Source: Pyropia haitanensis (taxonomy: Eukaryota; Rhodophyta; Bangiophyceae; Bangiales; Bangiaceae). From it: a DNA stretch of 64,000 bases. A program made the position numbers and the translations under genes. Each line of letters opens with the position of its first letter. The first letter of the stretch is position 1. Below are positions 1 to 11,277 of this stretch, one piece after another. The notes beneath the pieces were generated by a model. It did not search any database. It saw only the letters and a list, made by a program, of their open reading frames with translations, and was not told the DNA's origin. Where the stretch lies: NCBI GenBank assembly GCA_008729055.1, contig SDUX01000002.1, positions 1,554,496 through 1,618,495 on the forward strand, in the 5' to 3' direction.

Positions 1-561
1 CGCCCCGACCTCGTCTCCCTCGGCCAACGTCGACGCCCGCGGCGCCGGCGCCGACCGAGGCGCCCCGGCAGATGCGGCGTGACAAGTTTTTGTCGTGCTC
101 CATGGATCTCCTTCATCTAGAGGCTGATGGGAGGTAGTCCTGCGCCACACGCAGGCTCGTAGCGTCAACCAGGAAGGACGAGCATCGTGACGGTGCGACG
201 GTTGTCCCTCGCCGTCAAGGACCCGTGACGAAATTATCATCAAGACACAGTCTATGAACGCATTCAAACTTATTTCAAAACATATTTTTTGAAAAATGGC
301 GTGGCAATGTGTTCCTTCCTCATTCAAAGTCTCGCTGAAGCTTGCGCAGAGGCGGCCGTGGAGGAGCGCGTCCAAAAAAGAACAGAGATCGGGGTGCTAC
401 TATTCAGCTCGGCACCCGAGGTGGTGACTTTCCCGCGCGTGTCTGACGTGGAGCGCGGCGTCTCGGAGGTGAAGAGCGCTACGGCGGCGTGTGGGTACCA
501 ATCTGCCCTTGTCTTCCTACTGGGCATGCTCGTTCCCTCTTCCTACCCTTCTTTCTCCGCC
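1..561. other. 5' flank of the YceD-like gene
   Basis: No gene is supported here. The stretch at 220-300 is AT-richer than the rest of the window and could be promoter or 5' leader of the gene that starts at 562. An open frame runs in from 289, but its first 90 residues do not look like a transit peptide. Confidence 0.4.
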
Positions 562-1443
562 ATGGCGTCTTTTGTGCCACCACTGCCGTTTCGCGGCTCT
601 GCTGTTGTCCCCCGCCACGACTGCCGCGGCCGAACACCGCAGCCACGGATCGCGTTGCGACCACTGGCGGCGCCGCCGTTGGGTACCTCGGTCTTTGCCC
701 CTTGCTCCTTTTTCCGAGAGCCTGCCCCTGGCTGCGTGGCCGCGCCCGGCTGTGGTCCGGTGGTGGCCTCTGCCGACGACCCCGCCTTCCCCGTATCTCG
801 CTCCGAGCTGAGCGCCTCGGGCGCTCGCAGCGTGCTCCTCTCCCGCTCGACGACCTTTGGCGCCCTGGGCGTCGACGGCCTGGGCCCCGATGAGACGGCC
901 GTAGAGGTGTCGATGCGGGTGCGGCGGGGAAAGGGCGGCCATCTGGTGCGGGGCAAGGTCGTCACCCGCGCGGAGGCCTTGTGCGACCGGTGCTGTGGAG
1001 CGTTTGAGGCCGATGTGGAAGGCCGCTTTGAGGTGCTCCTCACCGCCCGGGAGCCTCGGCCTGGGGAGCCGCCTGTGGCGCCGCCAGAGGAGGGCGAGAT
1101 GGGCTCGACGGATGTGGAGGAGCAGGCCTTCCCGGCCGGCCTGAAGAGGGTAGACCTGGGGGGCCATGTCCACGATGCCATCTGTCTGGGCGTGCCGACC
1201 AAGCTCCTGTGCGGTGCGTCCTGCCCGGGCGTGGATGTGTCGGGGCTGGAGGGCGTGACAGTGACGCAGGGCGATGCCACTGGCGGGCGGGTGCGGATCC
1301 CTGCCCGCGGCAACGCCTGGGGGCAGCAGCCACAGGGGGAGGACGACTCGCAGCAGGACGACGACTACCTAGACGATGAGGGGGAGCCCCTCCTGGCTGA
1401 GGCCATGGAGGTGCTGAGGCGGAGGATGCAAAAGCGGCGTTGA
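562..1443 (+). CDS. YceD/DUF177 family protein, probably plastid-targeted
   Basis: This encodes a 293-residue protein. The C-terminal half matches the DUF177/YceD family, whose bacterial and plastid members are needed for accumulation of 23S rRNA. The family's Cys motifs are visible as ALCDRCCGAFEADVEG near the middle and LLCGASCPG further on, and the tail is acidic (Asp/Glu/Gln-rich). I chose the ATG at 562, in context CCGCCATGG, although the frame stays open upstream. From there the protein begins MASFVPPLPFRGSA and continues Ala/Ser/Pro/Arg-rich with few acids, as expected of a rhodophyte plastid transit peptide with an early Phe. The family call is from motif recognition. Plastid location and rRNA role are inferred. 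No intron is needed. Confidence 0.75.
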   Translation: MASFVPPLPFRGSAVVPRHDCRGRTPQPRIALRPLAAPPLGTSVFAPCSFFREPAPGCVAAPGCGPVVASADDPAFPVSRSELSASGARSVLLSRSTTFGALGVDGLGPDETAVEVSMRVRRGKGGHLVRGKVVTRAEALCDRCCGAFEADVEGRFEVLLTAREPRPGEPPVAPPEEGEMGSTDVEEQAFPAGLKRVDLGGHVHDAICLGVPTKLLCGASCPGVDVSGLEGVTVTQGDATGGRVRIPARGNAWGQQPQGEDDSQQDDDYLDDEGEPLLAEAMEVLRRRMQKRR

Positions 1444-1695
1444 GGATGTCTGGGTGCACCTGTGTTCGATTGTGCTGTGTCTGGACGTGATGGAAACTGG
1501 CATTGGATGGCAGCATACTACTGGCACCTATGGCAATCACCGTGGCCGCGGAGACTCTTCCCACCCTTTGTCTCAGTGTTGCGAGGCCGCCAAAGGCATC
1601 CTACTTGGTAGCGATAGAGCTTGTGTCGGGTCGAAAACGGCGGTCCAGAGAAAAGACGAGCCAAATGGAAAAAAAGGAGCACATCCCCACGAGCC

Positions 1696-2560
1696 CTATG
1701 CGCACAGCCCTTGGGCAACCTCCTCGAAGCAGGCCGACGTTCCGTCAACGAGGTCCGCGTCAATGAGCTTGATCGTGGCGTCCTTCATGGCTCTCACCAC
1801 GGTCGGCATAACCGACGAGGGCACACTCATCTCCTGTGGGGGTAGGGAATCAGAAACCAGAGGCAGGCCACCAACAGAACAGGAAACAAAAACAAAGTAA
1901 ACACAAGCGTAGCCAAACGTGCGGGGGAAACAGTGTCGACCTGGGCGTCAGTGACCTCGGCCAAGATACAGCACGCCTGAACCGAAGTGCACCCTCTCTC
2001 CTGTGCCACCGCAACAAAAGACACTACACAACACGTGCCGCCATCACGCCGCGCCAACGTACATCGTAGAGCGCTACAAGCATGGCCATGTTGTTCTCGT
2101 GTAGAAAGTTGACGTTCTGCACCAGCACCCCATACGAGATGATGCGCAGCAGCATGACAACGTCATAGTAGAGGACCTTGCCCACGTCCGAATCCGGCGA
2201 TACCCCCGGCAGGGACGCAGCCAGGGATGCGCGACCGGCTTCCACCACCTCATCCCAGTGCGCCAGGAGGGCCTCCCCGACAGGCTTGCCGGGCAGGAAA
2301 TACGCGTTAGTGTCCAGCTCCGCTGCCGGCACGGCCGACTTGCCCGTGTCGTTTTTCCGCATCAGCGCCGAGGAGGTAGCGTTGTAGCCCACGCCAGGGG
2401 AAAAGAGGCTTTTGTGCGCCCGGAGAAAGCTCAGCAGCGTCACGGCGTTGGGGGTCATGGACAGGGTGGCCTCTGCGGCGACCATGCGGGTCTGCGACGC
2501 GGGGCACAACAACAGCGGGGACAAGAGGAACACAAGCAGTGGCGGTTCGTTGCCGTCCAT
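1696..2560 (-). CDS. Nuclear-encoded phycobiliprotein-like protein without the chromophore Cys (two exons)
   Basis: I join exon 2063..2560 to exon 1696..1833 across a 229-bp intron (donor GTACGT, acceptor CCCACAG, phase 0), giving 211 residues. The joined C-terminal half reads like allophycocyanin or phycocyanin beta chains: a DVVMLLRIISYGVL helix where the family has DxxYYLRxxxYxxL, then LHENNMAMLVALYDEM, then VPSSVMPTVVRAMKDAT where the family has a VPxxxxxxAIxxMK helix. The bilin-binding Cys of the (C)xRD motif is replaced: the aligned stretch is KVLYYD, so Cys becomes Leu and Arg becomes Tyr, while the Asp is kept. True phycobilisome alpha and beta chains of red algae are plastid-encoded, so a nuclear, intron-bearing, Cys-less relative is unusual. 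The N-terminus has a hydrophobic run (residues 8-20); initiation at Met26 would drop it. Function is unknown. The fold assignment is moderately sure. Confidence 0.65.
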
Positions 2561-4000
2561 TCATACGCGGAGGAAGGGCAGTGACCGGAGAGAGGTGCCA
2601 ATGAAAAAAAACCATACAGAACGTCCACGGATGGCCAGGCCCAAAGTGAAACCAGGTCGCGCCGTCAGCAAAACGGAAAGGAGACGATAGTAGACACCAG
2701 CATCACCGCGCTGGGCTGCCCCACACCGAGAGCATCAACGCTCAGTGGTGCGCGCCAAAAGAAAGGAAGGAAAAAAAAAAAAAGCGGGAGAGGGCTCCCA
2801 ACCCCCCCGCCCTGCCGCGCTTCGACCCAAGCGCAACGGAACCGCACGCCGACAACGTCCCGCCCCCGGTGGGGCGCTGTCCCCAACGGGGCGCAACGAT
2901 AGGGCGGACCGCCCACTGGGTGCGCGGCGCGCAACGATAGGGCGGACCACCCAGGCATGGCACGTACCGAGAGGCGCGCGGGTCCAGCCGCCACCACCCG
3001 CCGCGACGGCAGCCGACAGCCTGCGCGGCGGGCGCCGAGCAGGGCCCGCCCGCGGTGGCCGACGGCCGCCCCAACGGGAACAAAGCACGCCATGGCCGCG
3101 GTCGCAAGGGGAAGACGGACGAGGGAAAAAAAAAAAAAAACAGCGCGGGTCGGGGGGGGAGGGGAAGGGGCAACGCGGGGAGCAGCGGGCACCAAACAGT
3201 GAGCCGCAACGGTGGCGGACGCGGATGCGGCAGTCAGCGAGTCCCCGAGACGCGTACGTCGTGACCACGGCGGCGGCGGATGGCGAGGGGAGATAGACAG
3301 GGACAGGGATCAGTGGCCACGATCGACTGGCGTGGCCCGCGTCCATGGGTTTGTGGTCCCTCTGCTTCTGGGACACCGCAGGCGTAATTCACACACAATA
3401 CTGTAATTACAGATGGGTAACAGCCACAACCACTACTTTCGTTTCGAAAGAGATAGGCGAGGCGACCGGCAGCACCTGGCGGGAATCACAAGACCTCTTC
3501 CCGTGGCCCACGGTGAGGACGCCATTCTCAGTGATAGAGTCAGTGATAGAGGGTGCACACATACAACCGCCAGGTCGCGTACGGATGGCCGGCGCCAGCG
3601 CCCCATCCGTGGCGCTGACTGACCCCCGGCGGCGATAGAGTCCGGCACGGCAGCCGCGGGACACGCGGCCAGCGACGGGCTGGCCGGCCAGCCTCGGCCG
3701 GTCATCCCCCATGGTCCATGCTGCCAGCCTTCCCGCCCACCGTCGAGCATACCCGCTGCATGGCAAAGACGCTGTCGCTGCTGTCGCTCGCACTACAGAG
3801 CCCAGATGTACAGATGGCGACGGCGAGGCGCACTCCCCATGACACACAGATCGCAACAAAGACCGACGCGCGTCGGCAGACGGCTGACCGGGCATCGGCC
3901 AGGCAGACTGGCCCCGGTGCGCCATGGTGCCGCCCGCCGTCACGCCACGACCGTGTAGCGGCGTACGGCAAGCCTGCGGGCACGGTCTGAGCGACTATTC
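2561..4000. other. Intergenic, GC-rich, no supported gene
   Basis: I see no protein with recognisable or balanced composition. The stretch has two A runs (about 2770-2783 and 3126-3140) and Arg/Pro/Ala-rich open frames on both strands that mirror base composition. The first few hundred bases are the likely promoter of the phycobiliprotein-like gene. Confidence 0.4.
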
Positions 4001-5404
4001 CTGGCGCGGCGCATCCCCCCCCCTCGCCATCCACGTCGTCTGTGACCCCCCCCCCCCCACCTGTTCGTGCCAAGGCCCGTTGCACGCCCCCCATCCGCGG
4101 CGCGTCTGGGATCCCGTAGCCGTCGGCGCGCGTCCCTTCCTCCTCTTTCCGGCCAGACGCGTGCAACGGCGCTCCCCCCCCTTGGGAGTCACCGCGCGCG
4201 CGTGTCGCCAGCGGGGGCGCCGCCGCCACCCACGGCGCCGTCCACGCCGCGCGCTGCCGGCGGCGGTTCCATCGCGGCGGCGGCCGCGGCGGGAGGCGGC
4301 CGCCTCCGACGGCCGGGGGGGTGGCGGCGAGGCCGCCCCCCCCCCCCCCCCCCCCGCTCCCCTGGAGCCCCCCCGGGTGCCCATCGTCGCCCCCCCCCCC
4401 CCCAGTCCCAACCGCCCCGCCCGCGCCGCGCACGCCGGCGCGTCGTTGGCGCACGGCCGCGGCGGGCGCGCCCCCGCCCCTGCGGCGGCGGCGGCCGGCC
4501 GCGGCGGCGCCCGTCCGCACCCACTGCCCAGTCGCCGCGGGCCGTGGCCGTCGCTCCCCACGCCGGCGCGTCCGCGCCCACCTGCCCGCGCCGCCGCACC
4601 CGCCCTCGGTCCATCACCGCGCCGCGGGCGCTCCCCCCGCGCACGGGAACACACCGCTGCATTCCCGCGGATCGGCACCGCCGGGCAGGCCGCCGCGGCG
4701 TCGCCGCCGCCGCCGCCGCCGCGCGCGGCCGGATCTGCCGGCGGCGAGCGCCGCCCGCCGCCCGCCGCCGCCGCCGCCGCCGCCCCCACCGCCGCCGCGC
4801 TTGCGTGGCGGCCCGGCCCGTCGCGCGGCGCAGCCGCCTCCCCCGCAGCGGCGGCGACTCCCCCCCCCCCCCCACCGCTCCCCCCCCCCACCGCTCCCCC
4901 CCCCCACCACCGCCACCGCCCTTGACGGCGGCGCCCCCCCCCCCCCCCCCCCCCCCGCGCGCCACCGCGGCGGCCCGCCGCCGTGCCCACCCGCCCCACC
5001 GCGGGGGCGGCCGCGGCGGCCGCCGACGGCAACGGCGGGGACTGGCGGGAGGGGGCGGGGGGAGGGGGGGCGGGGGGGGCGGAAACAAACCCGCCGCCAC
5101 CTGCCAGAGCAAAGGAAGAGGGGGGGGGGGCGGGAGGGGGGAAAGGCCCGCCGACCGAGGCCGCCGCCCGTCGGCCCGCCCCCCCCCCCCCCCCCCTCGC
5201 CTTGCGCCGCCGCTGCCGGGATTGCGGCGGCTGCCGCGGCGGCCGCCGCCGGGACGCGGCGGCCGTGTGCGCCGCGGCGCGCGCCGCGGGGGGGGTGGCC
5301 GCCAGTGGGCGGCGGCCGGTGCCGCCCGCCGCACGGGCGCGACCCCCGCTGCCTGGCGCGGGGTGGGGGGGGCGGCGGGGCGGCGGGGGGGTGGCGTGGC
5401 CGAC

Positions 5405-5466
<62 letters not shown>

Positions 5467-6030
5467 TACACCGCGGCGCGCGGTGGGGGGGGGAGGCGCC
5501 GCGGCGCGCGCCGCGGGGGGGGCGGCCGGCCGCGGCGGCTCGCGCGCGGCGCGCCACTTGCAGGCGCACGCGCCGCGCCCGCGCGCGCGCGCGGCGGGCG
5601 GCGAGCGCCGCTTCCCCCCCCGGCTCCCCGAGTCCCCGCGTCGGCCGTCCTTCCCTCTGCTGCGGCGTTGCCAACGTTGCCCCGTGCCTTTCCCCCTACC
5701 ACCCCCCCCCTCCCCCCCCCAACGCCGTCGCAGCTCACACGGACTGCCCCTCATCTGCCGCCTCTGGCGCTGGCCGCCCTCCGTCTCCCCCCTTTCCCCG
5801 CGCCCCCCCCCGCTCTCGCCACACCTCCCCACCAACCATCCACCCCACCTCCCCCCCGGGCGGTCGCTCCCCGCCCTCCCCAAGCGGTCGACGCCACCGA
5901 CGGGCGCACCCCCCCCCCCCCCCCCCACGCGCCCGCAGCGATGGCCACCGCCCCCCCCCCCCCCACCGCCGCCGGCGTCCCCCCCCCCCCCCCCCCCCCC
6001 CCACCCACGGCGGCCCCGCCGCGGGCTCCC

Positions 6031-6066
<36 letters not shown>

Positions 6067-6167
6067 GCTCGCCACGGCCGCACCGGCGGCACGCCGGTAG
6101 GCACCCGCCGCCGCCACCGCCGCCGCCGCCGCCGCCGCGGCGGCCGCGCTTCTCGCCCGTCACGCCC
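4001..6167. repeat. Extreme GC low-complexity block with C/G runs and CGG triplets
   Basis: Nearly pure G/C sequence. It includes many mononucleotide C or G runs of 8-20 and a (CGG)n array of about 20 units at roughly 5403-5465. All six frames stay open for hundreds of codons because stop codons need A and T, so the long open frames are uninformative. It may hold the 5' part of the frame ending at 6488, but I cannot place exons. Confidence 0.7.
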
Positions 6168-6259
6168 ATGCCGACGCTGGCAGAGGTGGCGGCGGTCGCC
6201 GCCGCCGCCGCCGCCGCCGCCGTCACCGCCGCGGCGGCGGCAGAGGTGGTGGCGGCAGG

Positions 6260-6290
<31 letters not shown>

Positions 6291-6488
6291 TCGCCGCACG
6301 CCGCCGGCCGTGGCCGGGGCGGGCGGGTGCCCGCCGCCCGCGGCGGCGGCGGTGGGGTGGCGCTCGTGTCGGATGGGGAGCTCGACGCGCTCGAGGCGGC
6401 GGGCTGGCTCGACGTGCCGCCGTCGCCGCTGGCGCTCGTCCGCCCCGCCGCGGCCGACGCGGCGGCCGACGCGGCGCTCGAGTTTTGA
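6168..6488 (+). CDS. C-terminal part of a hypothetical protein
   Basis: From the ATG at 6168 this frame gives 106 residues: an Ala-rich helix-prone segment (MPTLAEVAAV onward), an Arg/Gly linker, then a non-repetitive tail that reads ALVSDGELDALEAAGWLD and ends DAALEF. That tail has ordinary composition unlike the shadow frames around it, and the stop is in a sensible place, convergent with SPT3. The true 5' end probably lies upstream within the low-complexity block, possibly in another frame across C runs. I do not recognise a family. Confidence 0.3.
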
Positions 6489-6630
6489 ACGCCCCCTGCG
6501 GGGAGGGGGGGGGGGGGGGGGGTGCGTGCCGAGCCGCCGCCGCCGCACCAGAGCCGCCGGTGCAGCGTGCGCGCGCCCGCCCGTGCCGCCGCACGGGTTT
6601 GTCCCACGCATGCCAGTGTGGGACGGTGGC

Positions 6631-6688
6631 GGGCGGGCGGGCGGGCGGGCGGGCGGGCGGGCGGGCGGGCGGGCGGGCGGGCGGGCGG
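6631..6688 (+). repeat. (GGGC)n tetranucleotide microsatellite
   Basis: About fourteen consecutive GGGC units between the end of the hypothetical frame (6488) and the SPT3 stop (6812). Runs of three G at 4-base spacing can form G-quadruplexes on the + strand. Confidence 0.9.
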
Positions 6689-6811
6689 TGGGGGAGGACG
6701 GCAAGAGCAACGGCCGCGGAGGGCTCCAAAAAAAGAAAAAAAAAGGGGAACGGCACACGCACGTGGTCCGCCGCTGGACTCGAGCGTGGGCCCCCCCCCC
6801 CCCCCCCAACG

Positions 6812-7133
6812 CTAGCGCCCCCCCCCCCCTCCCCCCCTCCTCCTCCCCCCCCCCCTCCCCCCCGCGGGGCGCCGCCGCTCACGCCCCCCGGCTGAGCGCG
6901 GCGCGGAAGAGGCTGCCGAGGACGGCCTCCCCCCCCCCCACTCCTCATCCGGCGGCGGCCCGCCGAGGAGGCGCAGCGCCTCCCGCACCTGGCCGGCGGT
7001 CAGCGCGCCGCGGCCGCCGCCGCCGCCGCGCCACGTGCCGCCGCCGGCGCCGCCGCCAACGGCGGCCATGGGGCTCCCGCCGGGCACCGGCGCGCCCGCC
7101 CCGCCCGTGCCGGGCAGGCCAATCAGCGCCGCC

Positions 7134-7173
<40 letters not shown>

Positions 7174-7199
7174 TGCCGCTGCCGCTGCCGCTACGGTCC

Positions 7200-7230
<31 letters not shown>

Positions 7231-8808
7231 TGCCGCCGGCGGTGCCGCTGGCGCCCCCCCCCCCGCCGGTGGCGGGGACCCCCCCCGCCAACCCCCCCCC
7301 CACAATCCCGCGGTCGACGCTCTCCAGCACCCCCCGCAGCGCCATCAGCTGCGAGTCCGACACGGGCACCACAATCGCGGTGGCAATGCCCGCGCCGAGC
7401 GCGCCCAGCAGCTGCCGCGCGGTCGACCAGGTGGGCCAGCCGCCGCCGCCCCCCGGCGGCGTGCCCGTATGCCGCAGCAGCAGCGCGGTCTGCGTCAGCA
7501 GGCCGACCGCCTCAAACGCCACGTGGCCGAGGGCGGTCAGCACGTCGTCGCCGAGCGCCGCCAGCGGCGGCGGCGTTGCCGTCGCCGCCGCCGCCGCCGC
7601 CGCCGCCCGCGGCGTCGCCGCCGTCACGCCAGCCGTCGTCGCGCTGGTGCCACCCCCACCGCCACCGCCGCCGCCGCCACCGCCGCTGACGCCGCTGGTG
7701 GTGCTGCCGCCACCACTGGCGGCGGCGGCGGCGGCGGCGCCGCCGCCGCCGCCGCCGCCACCGCCGCCGCCACCGCCGCCCGCCGACGGGCGCCCCGCCC
7801 ACGCGGTCGGCGGCGGTGGCGGCGGCAGCTCCAGCCACGCGCGGAAGAGCGCGAGCCGCGACACCTCTGGCGGCCGCCCGCCCGGCTCGCGCGCAACGCC
7901 CGCCGCCGCCGCCGCCGCGGCGGTCGCGTGCAGCGGCCGGCCGCCGCGGACAAACGAGGTTGTCCGGCAGGCGAGGAAGTGGGTAAACGCGGGCTTGGGC
8001 ATCAGGAACTTGAGGAGGAAGCACGCGCGGTACGACGCGCTCAGGCAGTAGTCGTTGCTGTGGTGGGGGCGGACGTAAGGGGGGGGGGGGGGGGGGTGGC
8101 CGGCCGCGCCGCCCGCTCCGCCGCCGCGGCCGCCGCGGCCGCCGCGTCGGGGGAGGCGGCGGCGGCCGGCGCGGTCGACGCGGCGGCCGGCCGCCCCCCC
8201 GCGGCGGGCCGGGACGCGGCGGCCCACCCCCGGAGGCCCGGGAACTCGCTCTCCCCAAACACGCCCAGCTCCTTGACAACGTCCACCTCCGTCACCGCCG
8301 GCCGCACCGGCGCCAGCTGCGCGCCGACCGCCGCGATGACCCCCATCGTCCGCGCGTTGGCCGCCGCCGCCCCCACCTTGTCGTGCGCCGCCGCCTGCCG
8401 CCGGTGCGCAACGGCCAGCTCCCGCACCGCCGCCGCTTGGCCGGCCGTCAGGTCGCGGACCGCAGCAGAGGCGGCGCCCGCCGCCGCCGACGCGGCCGCC
8501 GACGACGTTGCCGCCGACGCGGCGTGGCCCGCCGCGCCCGCGCCGCCCCGCCCGGCGGCGGTGTTGGCCACCGCCGTCGCCGCCGCGGCGGCGGCCGTGT
8601 CGGCCGCCGCGATCGTCGCGGCGGCCTTTTGCTCCGCCGCCGCGCGGGCGACGGCGTGCGCGGCGCCGAGCGCGGCCACCTCGGACGCGTGCGTCGCGGC
8701 GAGCGTCGCGCGGCCCGCCGCGCCCGACGGCGGCAGCCCGCTCTGCGCCGCCGCCGCCGCCACCGCCGCCGCCTGCGCCGCCGCCGCGGCCGCGGCAGAC
8801 GCGCCGGG

Positions 8809-8852
<44 letters not shown>

Positions 8853-9516
8853 GGCCGCGGCCGTCGCGGCCGTCGCGGCCGTCGCCACCGCGGCCGCCGC
8901 GGTCGGCGCTGCCGGCGCCGCCACCCGCGTCGGCGCCCCCCCCCGCCCACGGCACCTTGACCGGCGGCACCTCGACGCCAAACGCGGCCGGCGACGCGGC
9001 GGCGCCCGCCTCGAGCGCCGCGTTGAGCCGCCCCACCGCCCGCGCGTCGCGGCCGAGCAGCTCCGCCACGTGCCGGACGGCCACCCGCAGCGGCGGCCGC
9101 GGCGGTGGCGGCGGCGGGGCACTTGCCCCGCGCTCTGCCGTGGTCGCCGCGGCGGCGGCGACCGCGGCGGCGGTGACGGCGGCGACCTCCTCCGCGACGG
9201 CGGCGGCCATGGCCGCCGCCGCGGCGGCGCGGACCAGCTCCCGCACCGCGTCCTCGACGAGCTCCACCGTCGCCCGCGGGGAGCAGACGCCCGCGCCAAA
9301 CGCGTGGAGGAGGTCCTGGATCTCCGCGCCGTACACCCGCCGCGCGTCGGTCGTTGCGACGAGCCGGCCGGGCATGGTCGGGTGGTCGGGGAAGGTGAAG
9401 AAGGACGCCGAGGGGGGGGACAGCACGACGCGTGGCCGGGGGGGGTGCGACGACGAGCCCGCCGCCCACGAGGAGGGGGGCGGGCGCCCGGCGCCGCCGT
9501 GGGAGCCGTCGCCCCG

Positions 9517-9519
<3 letters not shown>
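6812..9519 (-). CDS. SPT3: SPT3-like SAGA transcription coactivator subunit with large Gly/Ala inserts
   Basis: SPT3 is the SAGA subunit that contacts TBP through a histone-fold pair within one chain. The N-terminal histone fold is seen around GAEIQDLLHAFGAG and VELVEDAVRELV, followed by VAVRHVAELLGRDARAVGRL, which matches the conserved SPT3 order. A second conserved block follows: MPKPAFTHFLACRTTSF, then FRAWLEL, then LGDDVLTALGHVAFEAVGLL, then LTAGQVREALRLLGG at the tail. The last conserved blocks lie in another frame. I join 8228..9519 to 6812..8057 across a 170-bp intron (GT at 8227, CACCACAG before 8057, phase 2), giving 845 residues against roughly 320-340 in yeast and human. Inserts are poly-Gly, poly-Ala and poly-Pro. 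The start at 9519 (MRGDGSHGG) is the nearest Met to the fold. The frame stays open to 11031 and the N-terminus may be longer. Confidence 0.7.
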
Positions 9520-9549
<30 letters not shown>

Positions 9550-9594
9550 GCGGCCGCTCGACGCTTCCGACGTTGTCGGCGCCGCGGGCGGCAG

Positions 9595-9629
<35 letters not shown>

Positions 9630-9933
9630 AGCCGCCGCCGCTGCCGCCACCGCCACCAGGCGTCGTCGCCGCCGCGCCGCCGTGGCCGGCCGCCCCCGCC
9701 GCCGCCGCCGCCGCCGCGGCGGCCGCCGCCAGCTGCGCCGCGTGCGCCGCGTGACCCGGCGGCGGCAGCGCCGCGTGGCGCCCGCCGCCGCCGCCCCCCC
9801 CCGCGGCGGCCGCGTACGGCGGCGGCGGCGGCGGCCCCGCCGCGCCGCCGCCCTGCGCCGCCGCCAGCGGCGGCGCCGCGTGCGCCCACCGCTCCGACGC
9901 GTGCCCGTTGGCCGCCTCTGCCGTCACGGCCCA

Positions 9934-9984
<51 letters not shown>

Positions 9985-10077
9985 GCCGCCGCGTGGCGGC
10001 GGCGCGCCCGACGGCACGGCCGGCCCGGCGACCGCGGCGGCGCCCGCGGGCGCCGCCGCGGCAGCGGCGGCGGCGGC

Positions 10078-10118
<41 letters not shown>

Positions 10119-10360
10119 CGGCGCCCCCCCCCCGGGGGACCGCCCCGCCGCGGCGGCGCTTGCGGGGTCCGCCGCCGCGGGCGGCGGCGGCCCCCCCGCG
10201 GCCCGGCGGCGGCGGCAGCGGCGCCGCCGCCGCCGCCGCGGGCGGCCGCGCGGGCGACCGCGGGTGCGACATGCCCGACGTGGACGACGCCGCGCCGCCG
10301 CTGGGGTGGCCATGGCCACCCGGGGCGGCGCCCGCGGCCGCCCCTCGGCCGGCCGCCACC

Positions 10361-10414
<54 letters not shown>

Positions 10415-10664
10415 CTGCCGCCGTGGCGCGAGGGCGGGTACCCCGCCACGGTAGGCCCGCCGCCGCCACCGCCCGGTCCGCCCACCGGCGGGGGTACCCC
10501 CCCCGCCCCCCGCCCCCCCCGCCCATGGACGGCAGGCCGAGCGCGTCGGCGACGAGCGCCTGCTGCCGCAGCTGCAGCGCGGCGGCCGCCTCTGGGCTGA
10601 GGTCGGGCGCGCCCGCGTAGGCGCCGACCGCGCCCATCCCCAGGCCGGTGCCCATGACGCCCAG

Positions 10665-10697
<33 letters not shown>

Positions 10698-10720
10698 GCC
10701 GCCCGCCCCCCCACCCGCCA

Positions 10721-10754
<34 letters not shown>

Positions 10755-11105
10755 CACCCCCTCCAGCCCGTCCATCCCCCCCGGCCCGCCCGCCGCCGCG
10801 GCGGCCGCCGCGACCGCCGCCGCCGCCGCGGCGGCCGCCTCCGCCGCCGCCCGCGCGCGGCCGGCCTTGGTGTTTGGCCCCGGCACGCGGCTGCGCTTGC
10901 CACCCCCCGGCGTCCCGCGCGCGCGCTTGGCGGGCGGCGGCGGCGGCGGCGGCGGCGGCGGGGGGGGTGGTGGTGGTGGTGGCGGCGGCGGGGGGGGGGG
11001 GGGGGAGGGGGGGGGGGGAGCGCCGGCGCATGGGGGGGGGGGGGCGGAGGGGGGAGCGGCGACAGCAGCGACGGCGCCGCCGGCGCCGTTGCCGCTGCGG
11101 CTGAC

Positions 11106-11148
<43 letters not shown>

Positions 11149-11229
11149 ACGTGGCGCCGGGGGGGGGGGAGGGGGGGGGGGGGGGGGGAGGCGGGGAGCG
11201 CCACGCCGCTGGCGCCCGCCTGCGCCGCC

Positions 11230-11277
<48 letters not shown>

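Noticed and set aside
5403..5465. CRISPR-like array (regular repeats)
   Set aside because: It is a pure CGG triplet microsatellite without spacers, in a eukaryotic genome.
8041..8230. Frame break in SPT3 as a homopolymer error at the G17 run near 8080
   Set aside because: Possible, but a 170-bp intron with a GT donor, a CACCACAG acceptor and matching phase explains the break, and removes the GC-run sequence. I kept the intron model.
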